64,000 nt of DNA from Ruminococcaceae bacterium YAD3003. Lineage in GTDB: Bacteria > Bacillota > Clostridia > Saccharofermentanales > Saccharofermentanaceae. The stretch is taken from the NCBI GenBank assembly GCA_900107185.1, contig FNPA01000014.1, forward strand, positions 17,352-81,351. The letters run 5' to 3'. Made by a program: the position numbers and the translations under genes. The notes beneath the pieces are model-generated. The model was not told the DNA's origin, did no database searches, and worked only from the letters and a program-made list of their open reading frames with translations. Shown here in pieces: positions 1 through 7,884 of the stretch. Within the stretch, counting starts at the first letter, position 1; every line of letters starts with the position of its first letter.

Positions 1-2
1 AT

Positions 3-605
3 TATTCAAATTATAAGGCGGGAATCTGCGTTGGTGAAGAAAATTGGATGGCAGAGGATTGTTTTAGTGTTCCACCTCTTGTTATTTTAAGCGCTTGTCA
101 TACTAATCCTCGTGGAACTGGTTGCGTTAGTATTTCTGATATGTTTCTTCGTTGGGGTGCTGTTGCGGTTTTAGGCACATATATTCCTATTGATCCCCAA
201 AGAAACGCATACTTAATGGCACGACTTTTTTCTAATATTTCTAGATCAATTTGCAATAAACTACCTTACAAAGATTTGCTTGAGTGTTGGTCTGGTTGTA
301 CTGCAACAAATATTCTTGTAGAAATGATGTCTGAATTAGACTCCTTTGCCAAATGGTTAGAAAAGAAAAATAAGAGTGGAATCACTCACATAGAAGATTT
401 TGAGAAGAGAGCACGTAGCAGGACAATGATTGCTAGGAAATCATATGAAGACACCTGTTCTATAATAAATGAAATGCTTAACGAAGAAGGGTTATCCGGG
501 AAGTTTTCTAACTTGTTATCTGAACATAACTTCTTTCCGGAAATGTCCTTTTATCAATGGGAGGGAAAACCTGAAAGTTTTATCCTAAAGCATATAATTA
601 TTTAA
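3..605 (+). CDS. CHAT-domain (caspase-like) protease, C-terminal part, 5' end outside window
   Basis: The frame is open from the first bases of the window, so the gene starts upstream. The readable part has the core CHAT signature: a hydrophobic strand followed by LSACHT, which holds the catalytic Cys, then a Gly-rich stretch and RWGAVAVLGTY, matching the family's 'GA-x-xV' strand. The partner catalytic His normally lies about 50-100 residues before the Cys and would be off the window. The last 120 residues are helical and charged with no recognised domain. CHAT proteases act in the cytosol, often as effectors of abortive-infection or gasdermin-type defence; that role here is inference. The final 30 residues lead to a clean stop, so the C-terminus is complete. 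Confidence 0.75.
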   Translation, partial: YSNYKAGICVGEENWMAEDCFSVPPLVILSACHTNPRGTGCVSISDMFLRWGAVAVLGTYIPIDPQRNAYLMARLFSNISRSICNKLPYKDLLECWSGCTATNILVEMMSELDSFAKWLEKKNKSGITHIEDFEKRARSRTMIARKSYEDTCSIINEMLNEEGLSGKFSNLLSEHNFFPEMSFYQWEGKPESFILKHIII

Positions 606-661
606 TGGCATTTTCGATTAATTCAATAGCGTTAAAAACTAAGATGAAATAATACTGCCAA

Positions 662-2017
662 TTACAGCCTATTCATCGCATCCCAATTTCCGCCCGGCTC
701 GAAAGAACTGTTCGTCGCTAACGTGTCGCCCAGCTTGTTGGAATATGCGTGGTCGTAGTCAACAGAAACTTCCACTGTGGAACCGTCTTCACGCTGGTAT
801 GTGTTGACGCCCCTGATGGCCTCCGACTGCATTCTGGAGATCCTGTCTGCGCTCGATTCACCGAACGTCGATCTCGAAGATGCCATGACCTGTGCGTGAT
901 GCGCATTGCTCCTGTTCCACCATGCCTGGTTTGCAGAATCGAATGCTTCCTGAAGTGACCTGTTCGCCTGCTGCATGGCCTGGAAGTTTGCGTTCTGCTG
1001 CGCGATGTTCTGCTGGGTGTAATTCGCAACGTCCCTGATCATCTGCTCCTGCATCTTAATGGATTCCTGAACGATGTAAGAATCCATCTGGAACGAGCTC
1101 GCGAACTGGACGAATTCTTTGTAGTCTTCATCGAAACGTTCTTTGGGACACATCATGGTAAATACGCCGTTTGAAGACCATTCGATCGCAGCGTTATTCG
1201 GCATGTCTCCGAATGTTCCCGGCTGTGCACCGTTTGATCTGTACTGGGGTCTTGGGCCGAATCCGAACATTCCACCCATGAATCCACCGCCCATACCAAA
1301 CATAGCCGGGAGCTGATATCTGTAGCCTCTCAAAATGAAGGCTACAACGATTCTCATCTTAATTGGTCCGACATCTACTTCATAAACTTTGCACGACTCT
1401 TCGAGATAGTACATCTTGCCTGTTGCGGCATTGCCTGTACCTGCCATCTGATCTTTGAAATTGCACAGTCTGATGAAGCTGTCTAAGGCTTCCTTACGAT
1501 TGTAACCTGACGCAGGGAACGGCCTGTTCTCAAGGAACCAGGCGTTGGTCATTTTCGCTGTCTGGATGAGCTGGTTAATGTAATAGTTTGCGTACTGCTC
1601 TGCGTTCATGAAGGGCTTAAAACGGATCTTGCTGATCTGGTTTACGACCGTCGCATAAGAACTCGAGAGCAGAGGACATTTGGTATCGTCGATATAACCT
1701 TCACCTGTGAAGAAAGATAATGCGGTTCCGAACTTGTTTCCAACACCACATCTGATCGGCATAGGATAAGCATTGCTCGCTGCCTCAGGCATTACCGCAC
1801 CTGTAGGAACAAACTGGTCGGCGGGCAGTTCAACTGATCCCAAAGGAATATTCAGTGCCTTATCTACAAACTTGATAAGAGCAGGCTCCTGGGGAGGCCT
1901 GTTAGTAATCTTAAGCCTCAATGTATTTCCGCAATGACCGCACTTAATAAATTCAGACTTGCCATCTACGTCGAGAGTTGCTGCGCATGCAGGACATTTA
2001 ATTACTTCGATGCTCAT
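662..2017 (-). CDS. Zinc-ribbon protein of unknown function (451 aa)
   Basis: The N-terminus carries a zinc ribbon, CPAC at residues 8-11 and CGHC at about 26-29, typical of proteins annotated only as 'zinc ribbon' or TFIIB-like. A central alpha/beta region follows, with a Gly/Met/Phe-rich loop (FGMGGGFMGG) around residue 240. The last 170 residues are Gln/Asn-rich and predicted helical, with repeated QQNxxxQ spacing. There is no signal peptide or clear membrane segment, so it is probably cytosolic. The start is ATG with a strong AAGGGGG site, which itself can be paired by an upstream inverted repeat (separate entry). I do not recognise a function. Confidence 0.8.
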   Translation of the reverse strand: MSIEVIKCPACAATLDVDGKSEFIKCGHCGNTLRLKITNRPPQEPALIKFVDKALNIPLGSVELPADQFVPTGAVMPEAASNAYPMPIRCGVGNKFGTALSFFTGEGYIDDTKCPLLSSSYATVVNQISKIRFKPFMNAEQYANYYINQLIQTAKMTNAWFLENRPFPASGYNRKEALDSFIRLCNFKDQMAGTGNAATGKMYYLEESCKVYEVDVGPIKMRIVVAFILRGYRYQLPAMFGMGGGFMGGMFGFGPRPQYRSNGAQPGTFGDMPNNAAIEWSSNGVFTMMCPKERFDEDYKEFVQFASSFQMDSYIVQESIKMQEQMIRDVANYTQQNIAQQNANFQAMQQANRSLQEAFDSANQAWWNRSNAHHAQVMASSRSTFGESSADRISRMQSEAIRGVNTYQREDGSTVEVSVDYDHAYSNKLGDTLATNSSFEPGGNWDAMNRL

Positions 2018-2024
2018 AAAAAGA

Positions 2025-2087
2025 CCCCCTTGCCTGATCTTATGAATTCATCTTACTTCAATAAAATGAACGTTATCAGCAAGGGGG
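2025..2087 (-). promoter_or_regulatory. Leader hairpin that can sequester the ribosome binding site of the 451-aa zinc-ribbon gene
   Basis: On the minus strand the leader contains CCCCCTTGC followed by TGAT, and 46 bases later ATCAG plus GCAAGGGGG, the latter holding the Shine-Dalgarno sequence. The arms (2079-2087 and 2025-2033) pair perfectly over 9 bp and extend by 4 bp after one bulged G. This would hide the ribosome binding site. Regulation by this structure is inferred. Confidence 0.5.
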
Positions 2088-2123
2088 AGTGAACTATCTT
2101 TAAACAGTTTGAAAAGGGTATCT

Positions 2124-2528
2124 TTACTCCTTCACAACAAAAACTACATTAGTGTCATCGCTCACGTGCAATGTCAGTGAGTTGCCGACGATGGAAACAT
2201 CTAATGTTTTGTCTGAGCCTTCCTTGTGAAGGACGTATTTGCTATCATCGATTTTCTCGACTGTGCCTGTATATACGTTGTCAGGAACTATATTCATAGT
2301 GAAATTTGTTCCATCAGATTGGAAATGGGGAAGCTTTGAATCCACATCGAAAACAAATCTCGGAACATACTCGCCTTTGTTTGTGGCGTGATCGTAAGTC
2401 CAGTTTGCAGTGATGGACGCCTGGGGAGCATCCTCATCCACTTTGCTTTTGACCTGGCATGCTGTAAGACTGAATAAGAGTGTGAATGCTATAACGATTG
2501 CAGATATTTTCTTTAATGCCTTGGACAT
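2124..2528 (-). CDS. Small lipoprotein, unknown function (134 aa)
   Basis: The N-terminus is a lipoprotein signal peptide: basic MSKALKK, a hydrophobic stretch, then the lipobox LTAC with Cys at about residue 24. The mature part of roughly 110 residues is beta-rich (alternating TxNW, TVEKI, LTLHV strands) and resembles small secreted beta-sandwich domains, but no family is recognised. It should be anchored to the outer face of the cell membrane. The ribosome binding site GGGAGAG is 4-5 bases before the ATG. It lies downstream of no obvious partner; the next gene upstream is divergent. Confidence 0.8.
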   Translation of the reverse strand: MSKALKKISAIVIAFTLLFSLTACQVKSKVDEDAPQASITANWTYDHATNKGEYVPRFVFDVDSKLPHFQSDGTNFTMNIVPDNVYTGTVEKIDDSKYVLHKEGSDKTLDVSIVGNSLTLHVSDDTNVVFVVKE

Positions 2529-2636
2529 AAAAACTCTCCCGAAATTAAAATTCTTACATGAGTAATTATACCAATAACGCGTATCAAAAATTTGTGATAA
2601 ACTTGATTCATAGCCTATGGAAAAGGGGTATTTTAC

Positions 2637-3017
2637 ATGACCAGATATAACAGCTACAGGAATAACATTAATCAGATTACAGAATCTTCAACAGCGAGCC
2701 GCGCAGCCGATAAGGTTAATGACGTAAACAGAGGCCTTAACGACATTAAGGGTGAGACATTAAAGCTCCAGATAATGGTCCAGGCAATGTTGGAGATCAT
2801 GGTCGAGAAGGGTATCAGTCCCGATCTCATCAATGAGAAGATCGATAAGATCGTTGAAGACCCTAAGACATTCGAACCTGTAATCCGTGGATCAAAGCCC
2901 TGTCCGGTATGCGGCCGCACCGTTGTAGATAACGGCAGCATACCTTTGTCAGGAACTTGTCTTTATTGCGGAACGACTGTCAGATTTCCTCCGCATTTTG
3001 AGAGCCCGGCTCAATAA
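2637..3017 (+). CDS. Zinc-ribbon protein with N-terminal helical region (126 aa)
   Basis: The first 80 residues are predicted helical and possibly coiled coil (SSTASRAADKVNDV through MVQAMLEIMVEKG). The C-terminus holds a two-CXXC zinc ribbon, CPVC at about residues 95-98 and CLYC at about 113-116. The start is supported by AAAAGGGG upstream of ATG. It is convergent with the next gene and the two coding regions overlap by 38 bp at their 3' ends. It shares only the zinc-ribbon idea with the 451-aa protein nearby. Function unknown. Confidence 0.75.
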   Translation: MTRYNSYRNNINQITESSTASRAADKVNDVNRGLNDIKGETLKLQIMVQAMLEIMVEKGISPDLINEKIDKIVEDPKTFEPVIRGSKPCPVCGRTVVDNGSIPLSGTCLYCGTTVRFPPHFESPAQ

Positions 3018-4827
3018 CCGTTTCTTCTCCCGGCTGGGCATAGGGTTTATCTGAATTATCCCCGTCGCCCGTATCGGGATATGGCGTTACCGGATCTTCA
3101 ATCACAACCGGCTCATTAGGATCAACTGTTACCGGAGGATTTTCTTCCGGAGTCGGAACAGGCGTATCTGTAGGTGCCGGTGTAGCCGTCGGCTCAGGTG
3201 TTGCTGACGGCTCCGGCTCAGGAGTCGGCGTAGGCGTTGTCTTGTTCAGATAATCTGTAGAGCCGCCTGCGCGTTCAGGATAGAGCGCACCGTTAAAAGC
3301 ATGGTGGCTGTCATTGATCTGGCTGTCTGTGCACATGAAATACATCGCCGGATGATCTCTGAATACTGTCGCATCGCAGTGATACCACTCGCCGTCGAGC
3401 TGGACGAGATTCCAATAGTGCCCGTTCGTATATACAGGGAATCTCTCTACCATAAGGTTAGGAATACCGGCGCAGTCGAGAAGCATTTTCGCGCAGGCGA
3501 AGTAAACATAGCAGTCGCCGCTCTTTCTGGAGAATCCTCTGTATGCAGCTTCCTCGTAAGTAAGAGAACCCTTTACTGTCTGATATGAAATATGTGAATG
3601 AACCCATGTGAAGATCGCTCTCGCAGTCTCAACATCGCTGTCGCGCCAGAGCGAAGCCATTACTTTCTCTGCTGCTTCGTATGCAGGATCTGACGAACCG
3701 GAGCCGGATGAACCGGAAGATCCTGATGAACCCGAGGAACCTGATCCGCCACTAGAAGACGTGTTGCTGTCAGCAGGCTTATTCTTGTCAGAATCAGGGA
3801 GCGTAATCTTAAACTTAACGCTGACGCTGCTGACGTTGCCCGCCTGGTCCATGGCAGAATATGTGATCTCGTATTCGCCTGACTTCTTGTTGTTGACTGA
3901 AGTATCGTTGACTCTGACAATGGGTTCCAAGTCGTGATCGTCGTACGCGAAAACACCTTCGAGCAGATCGATTCCTGTCGCATCGCCCTCAATATCAAAA
4001 TCATGGACACCTTCGATTACAGGAGCTTCGCGGTCGTCGATGACCGTGAACGGTACATTGATCACCGTGTCATTACCATACATATCCGTAACGACGACAG
4101 GAACCTTAAAACATCCGCTGCTGCCAAATGCCGGTATGCCGTCTTCGTAATCAACCTTTGCAATGCCCGACAGGTCGTAGAGATCTTCTACGCATTCTTC
4201 TGCTTCAGGCATCTTCCATGTCGTATAAACCGTCTGTGAGATTGCAACGCCTTCAGGACCTGTGTGGTCTTCGATCTTGAGCGTTACGTTTTCTGTAAAT
4301 GCTTTCTCATAAAATACCGTAAGCTGGTAAACTGCAGGAACGCTCGTATCGATATCGGAAACATCAGTTACAAACTTCGCGTCTGTAGGACAATCTGAGA
4401 AGAAATCTTCGATCCTGATCACAGAACCGGCCTCAATGACTACTTCCTTCTTGAGATTGTCCTTTTCCTTCTGCCCGTTCAGGTAGAACCATGAGCCGCC
4501 TGCTGCAGCTGCACCGATAATAAGGATGCTGGTCAGGCAGAGAACGACTCTGCCGGCAACATTTTTCTTTTTGAGCTTAGCCTTTGTTTTTACGGCCTTT
4601 TTAGGGACTGTAACATTGTTAACAACAGGCTTTGGGGCCTGAACCTTACGTGCCGGAGCGCTGTTCGGAACCGGTCTGAACTCTGTGTAGCTGCTGTCCG
4701 CCGGAGGAGCCGGTCTCTGTCTTACTCTTTCATTTCTGACAGCCATTTGCCTGGCGTCTGTTCTTCTGGCGGTCATGTTACTGTCAGTAGAATTGCTTTC
4801 AGTTAAATACCAGCCTTCAATACCCAT
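2980..4827 (-). CDS. Membrane-anchored transglutaminase-like protein with Ig-type DUF5011 domains (615 aa)
   Basis: Order of parts: a cytoplasmic basic tail of about 90 residues, one membrane helix (VVLCLTSILIIGAAAAGG), extracellular Ig-like repeats of the DUF5011 type (HDFDIEGDATGIDLLEGV and following), a Ser/Gly linker, a transglutaminase-like core, and a Pro/Thr-rich tail with repeated TPEP units. The catalytic triad is visible: Cys in GDCYVY (about residue 439), His in NGHYWN (about 469) and Asp in CDAT (about 485). Such proteins are surface enzymes that cross-link or cleave peptides, or act as cysteine proteases; the substrate is unknown. The N-terminal motif WYLTESN is shared with its neighbour at 4980-5927, and both have the same promoter element, so they are duplicates. 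Confidence 0.85.
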   Translation of the reverse strand: MGIEGWYLTESNSTDSNMTARRTDARQMAVRNERVRQRPAPPADSSYTEFRPVPNSAPARKVQAPKPVVNNVTVPKKAVKTKAKLKKKNVAGRVVLCLTSILIIGAAAAGGSWFYLNGQKEKDNLKKEVVIEAGSVIRIEDFFSDCPTDAKFVTDVSDIDTSVPAVYQLTVFYEKAFTENVTLKIEDHTGPEGVAISQTVYTTWKMPEAEECVEDLYDLSGIAKVDYEDGIPAFGSSGCFKVPVVVTDMYGNDTVINVPFTVIDDREAPVIEGVHDFDIEGDATGIDLLEGVFAYDDHDLEPIVRVNDTSVNNKKSGEYEITYSAMDQAGNVSSVSVKFKITLPDSDKNKPADSNTSSSGGSGSSGSSGSSGSSGSGSSDPAYEAAEKVMASLWRDSDVETARAIFTWVHSHISYQTVKGSLTYEEAAYRGFSRKSGDCYVYFACAKMLLDCAGIPNLMVERFPVYTNGHYWNLVQLDGEWYHCDATVFRDHPAMYFMCTDSQINDSHHAFNGALYPERAGGSTDYLNKTTPTPTPEPEPSATPEPTATPAPTDTPVPTPEENPPVTVDPNEPVVIEDPVTPYPDTGDGDNSDKPYAQPGEETVIEPGSQNAEEI

Positions 4828-4884
4828 TACTATTTCCCCTTTAATTTCTCAGGCGGCCATTATGGCGCCCTTTGATATCGTGTA

Positions 4885-4948
4885 TAGGGTAAAACCCGAG
4901 GTTTTCAAATAGTCTTCATTACGGCATCAAAACGACAACAATAATGAG
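4885..4948 (-). promoter_or_regulatory. Promoter region of the 615-aa transglutaminase-like gene, copy 1 of a duplicated element
   Basis: Thirty-nine bases (4902-4940) are identical to 6001-6039 upstream of the paralogue, and similarity extends to about 47 bases. On the minus strand the conserved block ends in TTGAAA, which serves as a -35, followed after 16 bases by TATACA as a -10. The conserved part lies upstream of and over the -35, as expected for a shared activator site. An imperfect hairpin (GGCGCCATAATGGCCGCC) follows in the leader. Confidence 0.5.
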
Positions 4949-4979
4949 TGAATAAAATGGCACAAATACTACAAACAGA

Positions 4980-5927
4980 TTACCAGTCCCACTCGTCTAC
5001 ATAGGCATCTTCGTCTTCCCAATAGTAGTAATCTTCATCTGAGTAGTCATCTGAGAAATATTCGTCTACGTAGTAATCAGCATCGTCGTTCCAATAGTAA
5101 TCTTCACCGTAATAGTCAATGTAAGACTGCGCACGCTCGGGATAGAGTGACCCATCGAAAGAATGATGCTCATCACAGATCTCGTCATCAGTCAGCATGA
5201 AATACATATCAGGATGGTCTCTGAATACAGTTGCATCGCAGTGATACCACAGGCCATCGATCTGCACGAGATTCCAGTAGTGTCCGTTAGTTACTACCGG
5301 GTATCTCTCAACCATAAGGTTAGGAATGCCTGCACAGTCGAGGAGCATTTTCGCGCATGAGAAATAAACATAGCAGTCGCCTGTTCTTCTCGTAAATCCT
5401 CTGTAAGCAGCTTCTTCGTAAGAGAGCTCTTCTGTCAGTGGCAGATATGAAATGTTCGAATGAACCCAGTTAAAAATATTCCACGCAGTATCGAAATCAT
5501 CTGCACCCCAGAGGTCAGACATTATGTCTTCTGCAACATCGTAAGCAGGATCTGATCCGTGCTTTTGTCTGTTCGTTCTCTTAGAGAAATCCTTGCTCTC
5601 GCAATCATCGGAATCGTCTTCACAGAATTCTTCGATCTTATCGTTCGCATCTTCAATTAATGAATTACAAAAATCCAAACTGTCCTCGTCGTTTGATTCA
5701 GTAAGATAAAACCATGTACCTGAAACAGAACCTGCAGCAATTGCCAGAGCACCAACCAAACAAAGGAGCACCTTGCCGGCTCTCTTATTCTTCTTTTTAT
5801 TCTTCGGCGTCTTGCATGTCCTCTTGCTTACAGTTCTTTTATTTGCCTGAGTATTAGTATCTACAACAGTGAAATCTGTATAACTGCTGTCTTCACTCTC
5901 TGCCAGATACCAAACTTTATTACCCAT
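4980..5927 (-). CDS. Membrane-anchored transglutaminase-like protein, short paralogue (315 aa)
   Basis: This is a shortened copy of the 615-aa neighbour. It keeps the N-terminal VWYLAESEDSSYTDF tail, the basic region, one membrane helix (VLLCLVGALAIAAGSVSG), a short acidic linker instead of the Ig-like domains, and the transglutaminase-like core with Cys in GDCYVY (about residue 185), His in NGHYWN (about 214) and Asp in CDAT (about 230). The C-terminus is not Pro/Thr-rich but extremely acidic and aromatic, with runs of D, Y, E and W over the last 50 residues. The active core should sit outside the membrane. Start is ATG with AAAGGGG upstream. Confidence 0.85.
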   Translation of the reverse strand: MGNKVWYLAESEDSSYTDFTVVDTNTQANKRTVSKRTCKTPKNKKKNKRAGKVLLCLVGALAIAAGSVSGTWFYLTESNDEDSLDFCNSLIEDANDKIEEFCEDDSDDCESKDFSKRTNRQKHGSDPAYDVAEDIMSDLWGADDFDTAWNIFNWVHSNISYLPLTEELSYEEAAYRGFTRRTGDCYVYFSCAKMLLDCAGIPNLMVERYPVVTNGHYWNLVQIDGLWYHCDATVFRDHPDMYFMLTDDEICDEHHSFDGSLYPERAQSYIDYYGEDYYWNDDADYYVDEYFSDDYSDEDYYYWEDEDAYVDEWDW

Positions 5928-5974
5928 TTTATTTCCCCTTTATCGTTTGCACGGACACGGGTGTGCCCTGAATT

Positions 5975-6047
5975 ATCTGGATAAAGGTTAGAACTGCTAT
6001 TTTTCAAATAGTCTTCATTACGGCATCAAAACGACAACAAAAATGAG
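5975..6047 (-). promoter_or_regulatory. Promoter region of the 315-aa transglutaminase-like gene, copy 2 of a duplicated element
   Basis: The block 6001-6047 repeats 4902-4948. The first 39 bases are identical. In this copy TTGAAA is followed after 16-17 bases by a weak -10 (TTTATC), and then a short hairpin built on GGACAC/GTGTGCC precedes the ribosome binding site. Conservation stops at the -35, so the retained part is upstream control DNA and not just a recent coding duplication. Confidence 0.5.
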
Positions 6048-6058
6048 GGAAAACAAAG

Positions 6059-6352
6059 TCAGGGATTATCTTCTCTGCAATCGACAACAGAGTCTATATA
6101 TACAGTTGATTCCTTAATCACGAATAAACACTTATACCATTTTGCAAAGATTGCCCGTCTGTATTCATCCGTATTATCGAAAGAAGTATCAACCTGAAAC
6201 TCATAAGGATTGTTCTCAAGACGTTTAAGAATTTCTTCGTATTCTGAAATGAAATCCCTTGCGGCTATAAGACTTACATTGGAAATAAAACTAACATGTT
6301 CCAGCAAATGCTCTGCAACATGCTTTGAGACAATTACTTTATAATTTGCCAT
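6059..6352 (-). CDS. RelE/ParE-superfamily toxin (97 aa)
   Basis: Length, the N-terminal VIVSKHVAEHLLEHVSF helix and the C-terminal strand pair (YRRAIFAKWYKCLFVIKESTVYIDSVVD) fit the RelE/ParE fold. Toxins of this superfamily cut mRNA on the ribosome or poison gyrase; which applies cannot be told from sequence alone. The ATG overlaps the stop of the upstream antitoxin gene in a TAATG arrangement, so the two are translationally coupled. The complex should repress its own promoter at 6693-6721. Confidence 0.75.
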   Translation of the reverse strand: MANYKVIVSKHVAEHLLEHVSFISNVSLIAARDFISEYEEILKRLENNPYEFQVDTSFDNTDEYRRAIFAKWYKCLFVIKESTVYIDSVVDCREDNP

Positions 6353-6672
6353 TAACCGGCCGCCTTGCTGCCTGTATTAGCCTCCTGAGCTTCAGCATCC
6401 GATACAATCTTTTTCATTTCTTCCAGAAGTTTGCGGGCATCTATTCCGTCAATGCCACTTTCACGTTCCTGTTTTGAAATAATAATGTCCGGAAGAACAT
6501 CTCTCTCATTGTTAAGAGAAAGATTCAAAGGAACCCTTTTCTCTCGAACAATCTGAGTCAGAAACATATTGATCGTTCCATTCATATTCATACCAAGCTG
6601 TTCCAGGATTATTTCAGCCTGTGCTTTTAGTTCAGGATCTACACGTACACACATATTTATTGTCTTAGCCAT
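6352..6672 (-). CDS. RelB/DinJ-family antitoxin (106 aa)
   Basis: The N-terminus has a ribbon-helix-helix DNA-binding pattern: MCVRVDPELKAQAEIILEQLG followed by NMNGTINMFLTQIV, the usual RelB/DinJ arrangement. The C-terminal 40 residues are charged and would wrap the toxin. The ATG at 6672 is preferred to an in-frame GTG at 6681 because AAGAGGTG sits 7-8 bases ahead of it. It is first in a two-gene operon with the RelE-like toxin. In this family the antitoxin, and more strongly the complex, binds an operator over the promoter. Confidence 0.8.
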   Translation of the reverse strand: MAKTINMCVRVDPELKAQAEIILEQLGMNMNGTINMFLTQIVREKRVPLNLSLNNERDVLPDIIISKQERESGIDGIDARKLLEEMKKIVSDAEAQEANTGSKAAG

Positions 6673-6690
6673 ATCTATCACCTCTTGTGC

Positions 6691-6721
6691 ATATTATATG
6701 CAATGTATATGCATTTGTAAA
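6691..6721 (-). promoter_or_regulatory. Toxin-antitoxin promoter with operator in the spacer
   Basis: On the minus strand TTTACA (6716-6721) and TATAAT (6693-6698) are separated by exactly 17 bp. The spacer and -10 contain nested inverted repeats, TGCATAT facing ATATGCA, typical of sites for ribbon-helix-helix antitoxins. Occupancy would block RNA polymerase. Confidence 0.7.
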
Positions 6722-6727
6722 CATACT

Positions 6728-6757
6728 AAAAGAAGCCCGGAGACTGGTCCGGACTTC
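6728..6757 (-). terminator. Rho-independent terminator after hsp20
   Basis: On the minus strand GAAGTCCGG and CCGGGCTTC (6749-6757 and 6732-6740) form a stem with a short loop, followed by TTTT. It separates hsp20 from the toxin-antitoxin promoter. Confidence 0.7.
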
Positions 6758-6786
6758 CTTTGTTCATTGTAATTGTTCTTTTATGC

Positions 6787-7233
6787 TCAGCCCTCGATGG
6801 CGATAGTATTGTTACCTGGAAGTTCCTTGATCTCTTTCTTCGGTATGGACAGTTTCAATACGCCATCTTCAAACTTGGCCTTAACGTCTTCTACCTTAAC
6901 ACCCTCACCTACGTAGAAGCTCCTCTGCATAGCACCTGAATATCTTTCCTGACGGATTACCTTGCCGTGCTTATCTTTCTTTTCCTGGTCGTGGTCTTTT
7001 GCGGCACTTATGGTCATGTAACCGTCTTCGAGCTTAACGTTGATCTGATCTTTCTTGAATCCCGGAAGGTCCATCTCGAGCTCATAATCAGTCTCTGTCT
7101 CGTGAACATCGGTCATCATGAGATTCCTTGCATGCTTACCATAAAGGCGCTTATCGATGTTAGCGAGTTCGTGTGTAGGGAAACCCCACAGATCATCAAA
7201 TAAATCTTCTCCAAATAATCCGGACATCAACAT
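6787..7233 (-). CDS. hsp20: Small heat-shock protein, Hsp20/alpha-crystallin family
   Basis: An ATP-independent chaperone that holds unfolding proteins in the cytosol. The N-terminal arm (MSGLFGEDLFDDLW) is followed by an alpha-crystallin domain from about residue 45: YELEMDLPGFKKDQINVKLEDGYMTI, and the closing strand VKAKFEDGVLKLSIPKK, where the A-x-x-x-x-G-v-L motif is seen as AKFEDGVL. The length of about 148 residues is normal. AAAGGAG directly abuts an earlier ATG at 7242, so the ATG at 7233 (9-base spacing) is the better start. Transcription is under a CIRCE operator, so HrcA repression is expected. It stands alone in its transcription unit. Confidence 0.93.
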   Translation of the reverse strand: MLMSGLFGEDLFDDLWGFPTHELANIDKRLYGKHARNLMMTDVHETETDYELEMDLPGFKKDQINVKLEDGYMTISAAKDHDQEKKDKHGKVIRQERYSGAMQRSFYVGEGVKVEDVKAKFEDGVLKLSIPKKEIKELPGNNTIAIEG

Positions 7234-7317
7234 AATAATCATCTCCTTTGAATGTTGTTATCCGAGCATTAGAGCGGAGGTCTGATCTATTGATCTTCGT
7301 TCCTGTGTTCTGTAATC

Positions 7318-7345
7318 ATTATAGTACACAAATTAGCACTCTCAA
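7318..7345 (-). promoter_or_regulatory. Sigma-A promoter of hsp20
   Basis: On the minus strand TTGAGA (7340-7345) and a perfect TATAAT (7318-7323) are 16 bp apart. The -35 lies inside the CIRCE element, so HrcA binding would exclude RNA polymerase. Confidence 0.75.
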
Positions 7346-7359
7346 TAGGAGAGTGCTAA
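7333..7359. promoter_or_regulatory. CIRCE operator (HrcA binding site)
   Basis: TTAGCACTC (7333-7341) and GAGTGCTAA (7351-7359) form the canonical 9-9-9 inverted repeat with no mismatch. HrcA represses chaperone genes through this site. It implies that hrcA is present elsewhere in the genome. Confidence 0.95.
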
Positions 7360-7452
7360 TAAAACTGACTATTATAAAACCAACGATTTGTGCAGATTTA
7401 AATGAGCCGTGTTTCGGGGACGGAACTATAATAATGGGGGCTCGCAATCCAT

Positions 7453-7884
7453 TTAATTGCTCTCCGCCTTGTTATTCTCCCTGATCTCCTGGATCAGCTT
7501 ATCCTGCTTTTTGGTCTCGGAGAAAACTCTCCAATAATAAAATGCTGCAAGTATCACATAGGGTATCGTAAACGAACGCCAGAGTTCGAACCAGCCGCGG
7601 GGTGTCACGGGACCGGCGAAAAAGCTCACTATCCATATAAACAGAGCACTGATGCCACAGGCGGCAAGATACTGAACGACGATCATAAAGAGCGGGCTGA
7701 AATTATCGAACAGTTTATGAAGATACAGTACAAATGTACCGATCACACATAAACCGAACATGACCATGACATTGATGTTGTTTGTCTCGAAACCTGCTAT
7801 CTGATCTATGACCGCTCCTGCGACCGAGACCAGCGCGTAAACGCAGCAGACTTCAACTAAATACTGTTTTAATCTGGCTAACAT
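7453..7884 (-). CDS. DUF3021 family membrane protein
   Basis: Four hydrophobic segments are visible (VCCVYALVSVAGAVIDQIA, VMVMFGLCVIGTFVLYL, FMIVVQYLAACGISALFIWI, and SFTIPYVILAAFYYWRVF), ending in a charged tail. This matches DUF3021 proteins, which are nearly always encoded after a LytTR regulator and are thought to modulate it. The ATG at 7884 shares its A with the stop of the LytTR gene (TGATG) and has GGAGG 7-8 bases upstream, so it is preferred to an ATG 66 bases earlier. Translational coupling suggests the two proteins work as a pair. Confidence 0.85.
   Translation of the reverse strand: MLARLKQYLVEVCCVYALVSVAGAVIDQIAGFETNNINVMVMFGLCVIGTFVLYLHKLFDNFSPLFMIVVQYLAACGISALFIWIVSFFAGPVTPRGWFELWRSFTIPYVILAAFYYWRVFSETKKQDKLIQEIRENNKAESN

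Noticed and set aside
718..1029. 103-codon open frame inside the 451-aa zinc-ribbon gene
   Set aside because: A shadow frame with Arg/Ser/Thr-rich composition and no ribosome binding site.
4828..6047. Riboswitch in the two transglutaminase leaders
   Set aside because: The hairpins of the two leaders differ in sequence and no riboswitch core was recognised. The conserved block is at and above the -35, so it is promoter DNA.
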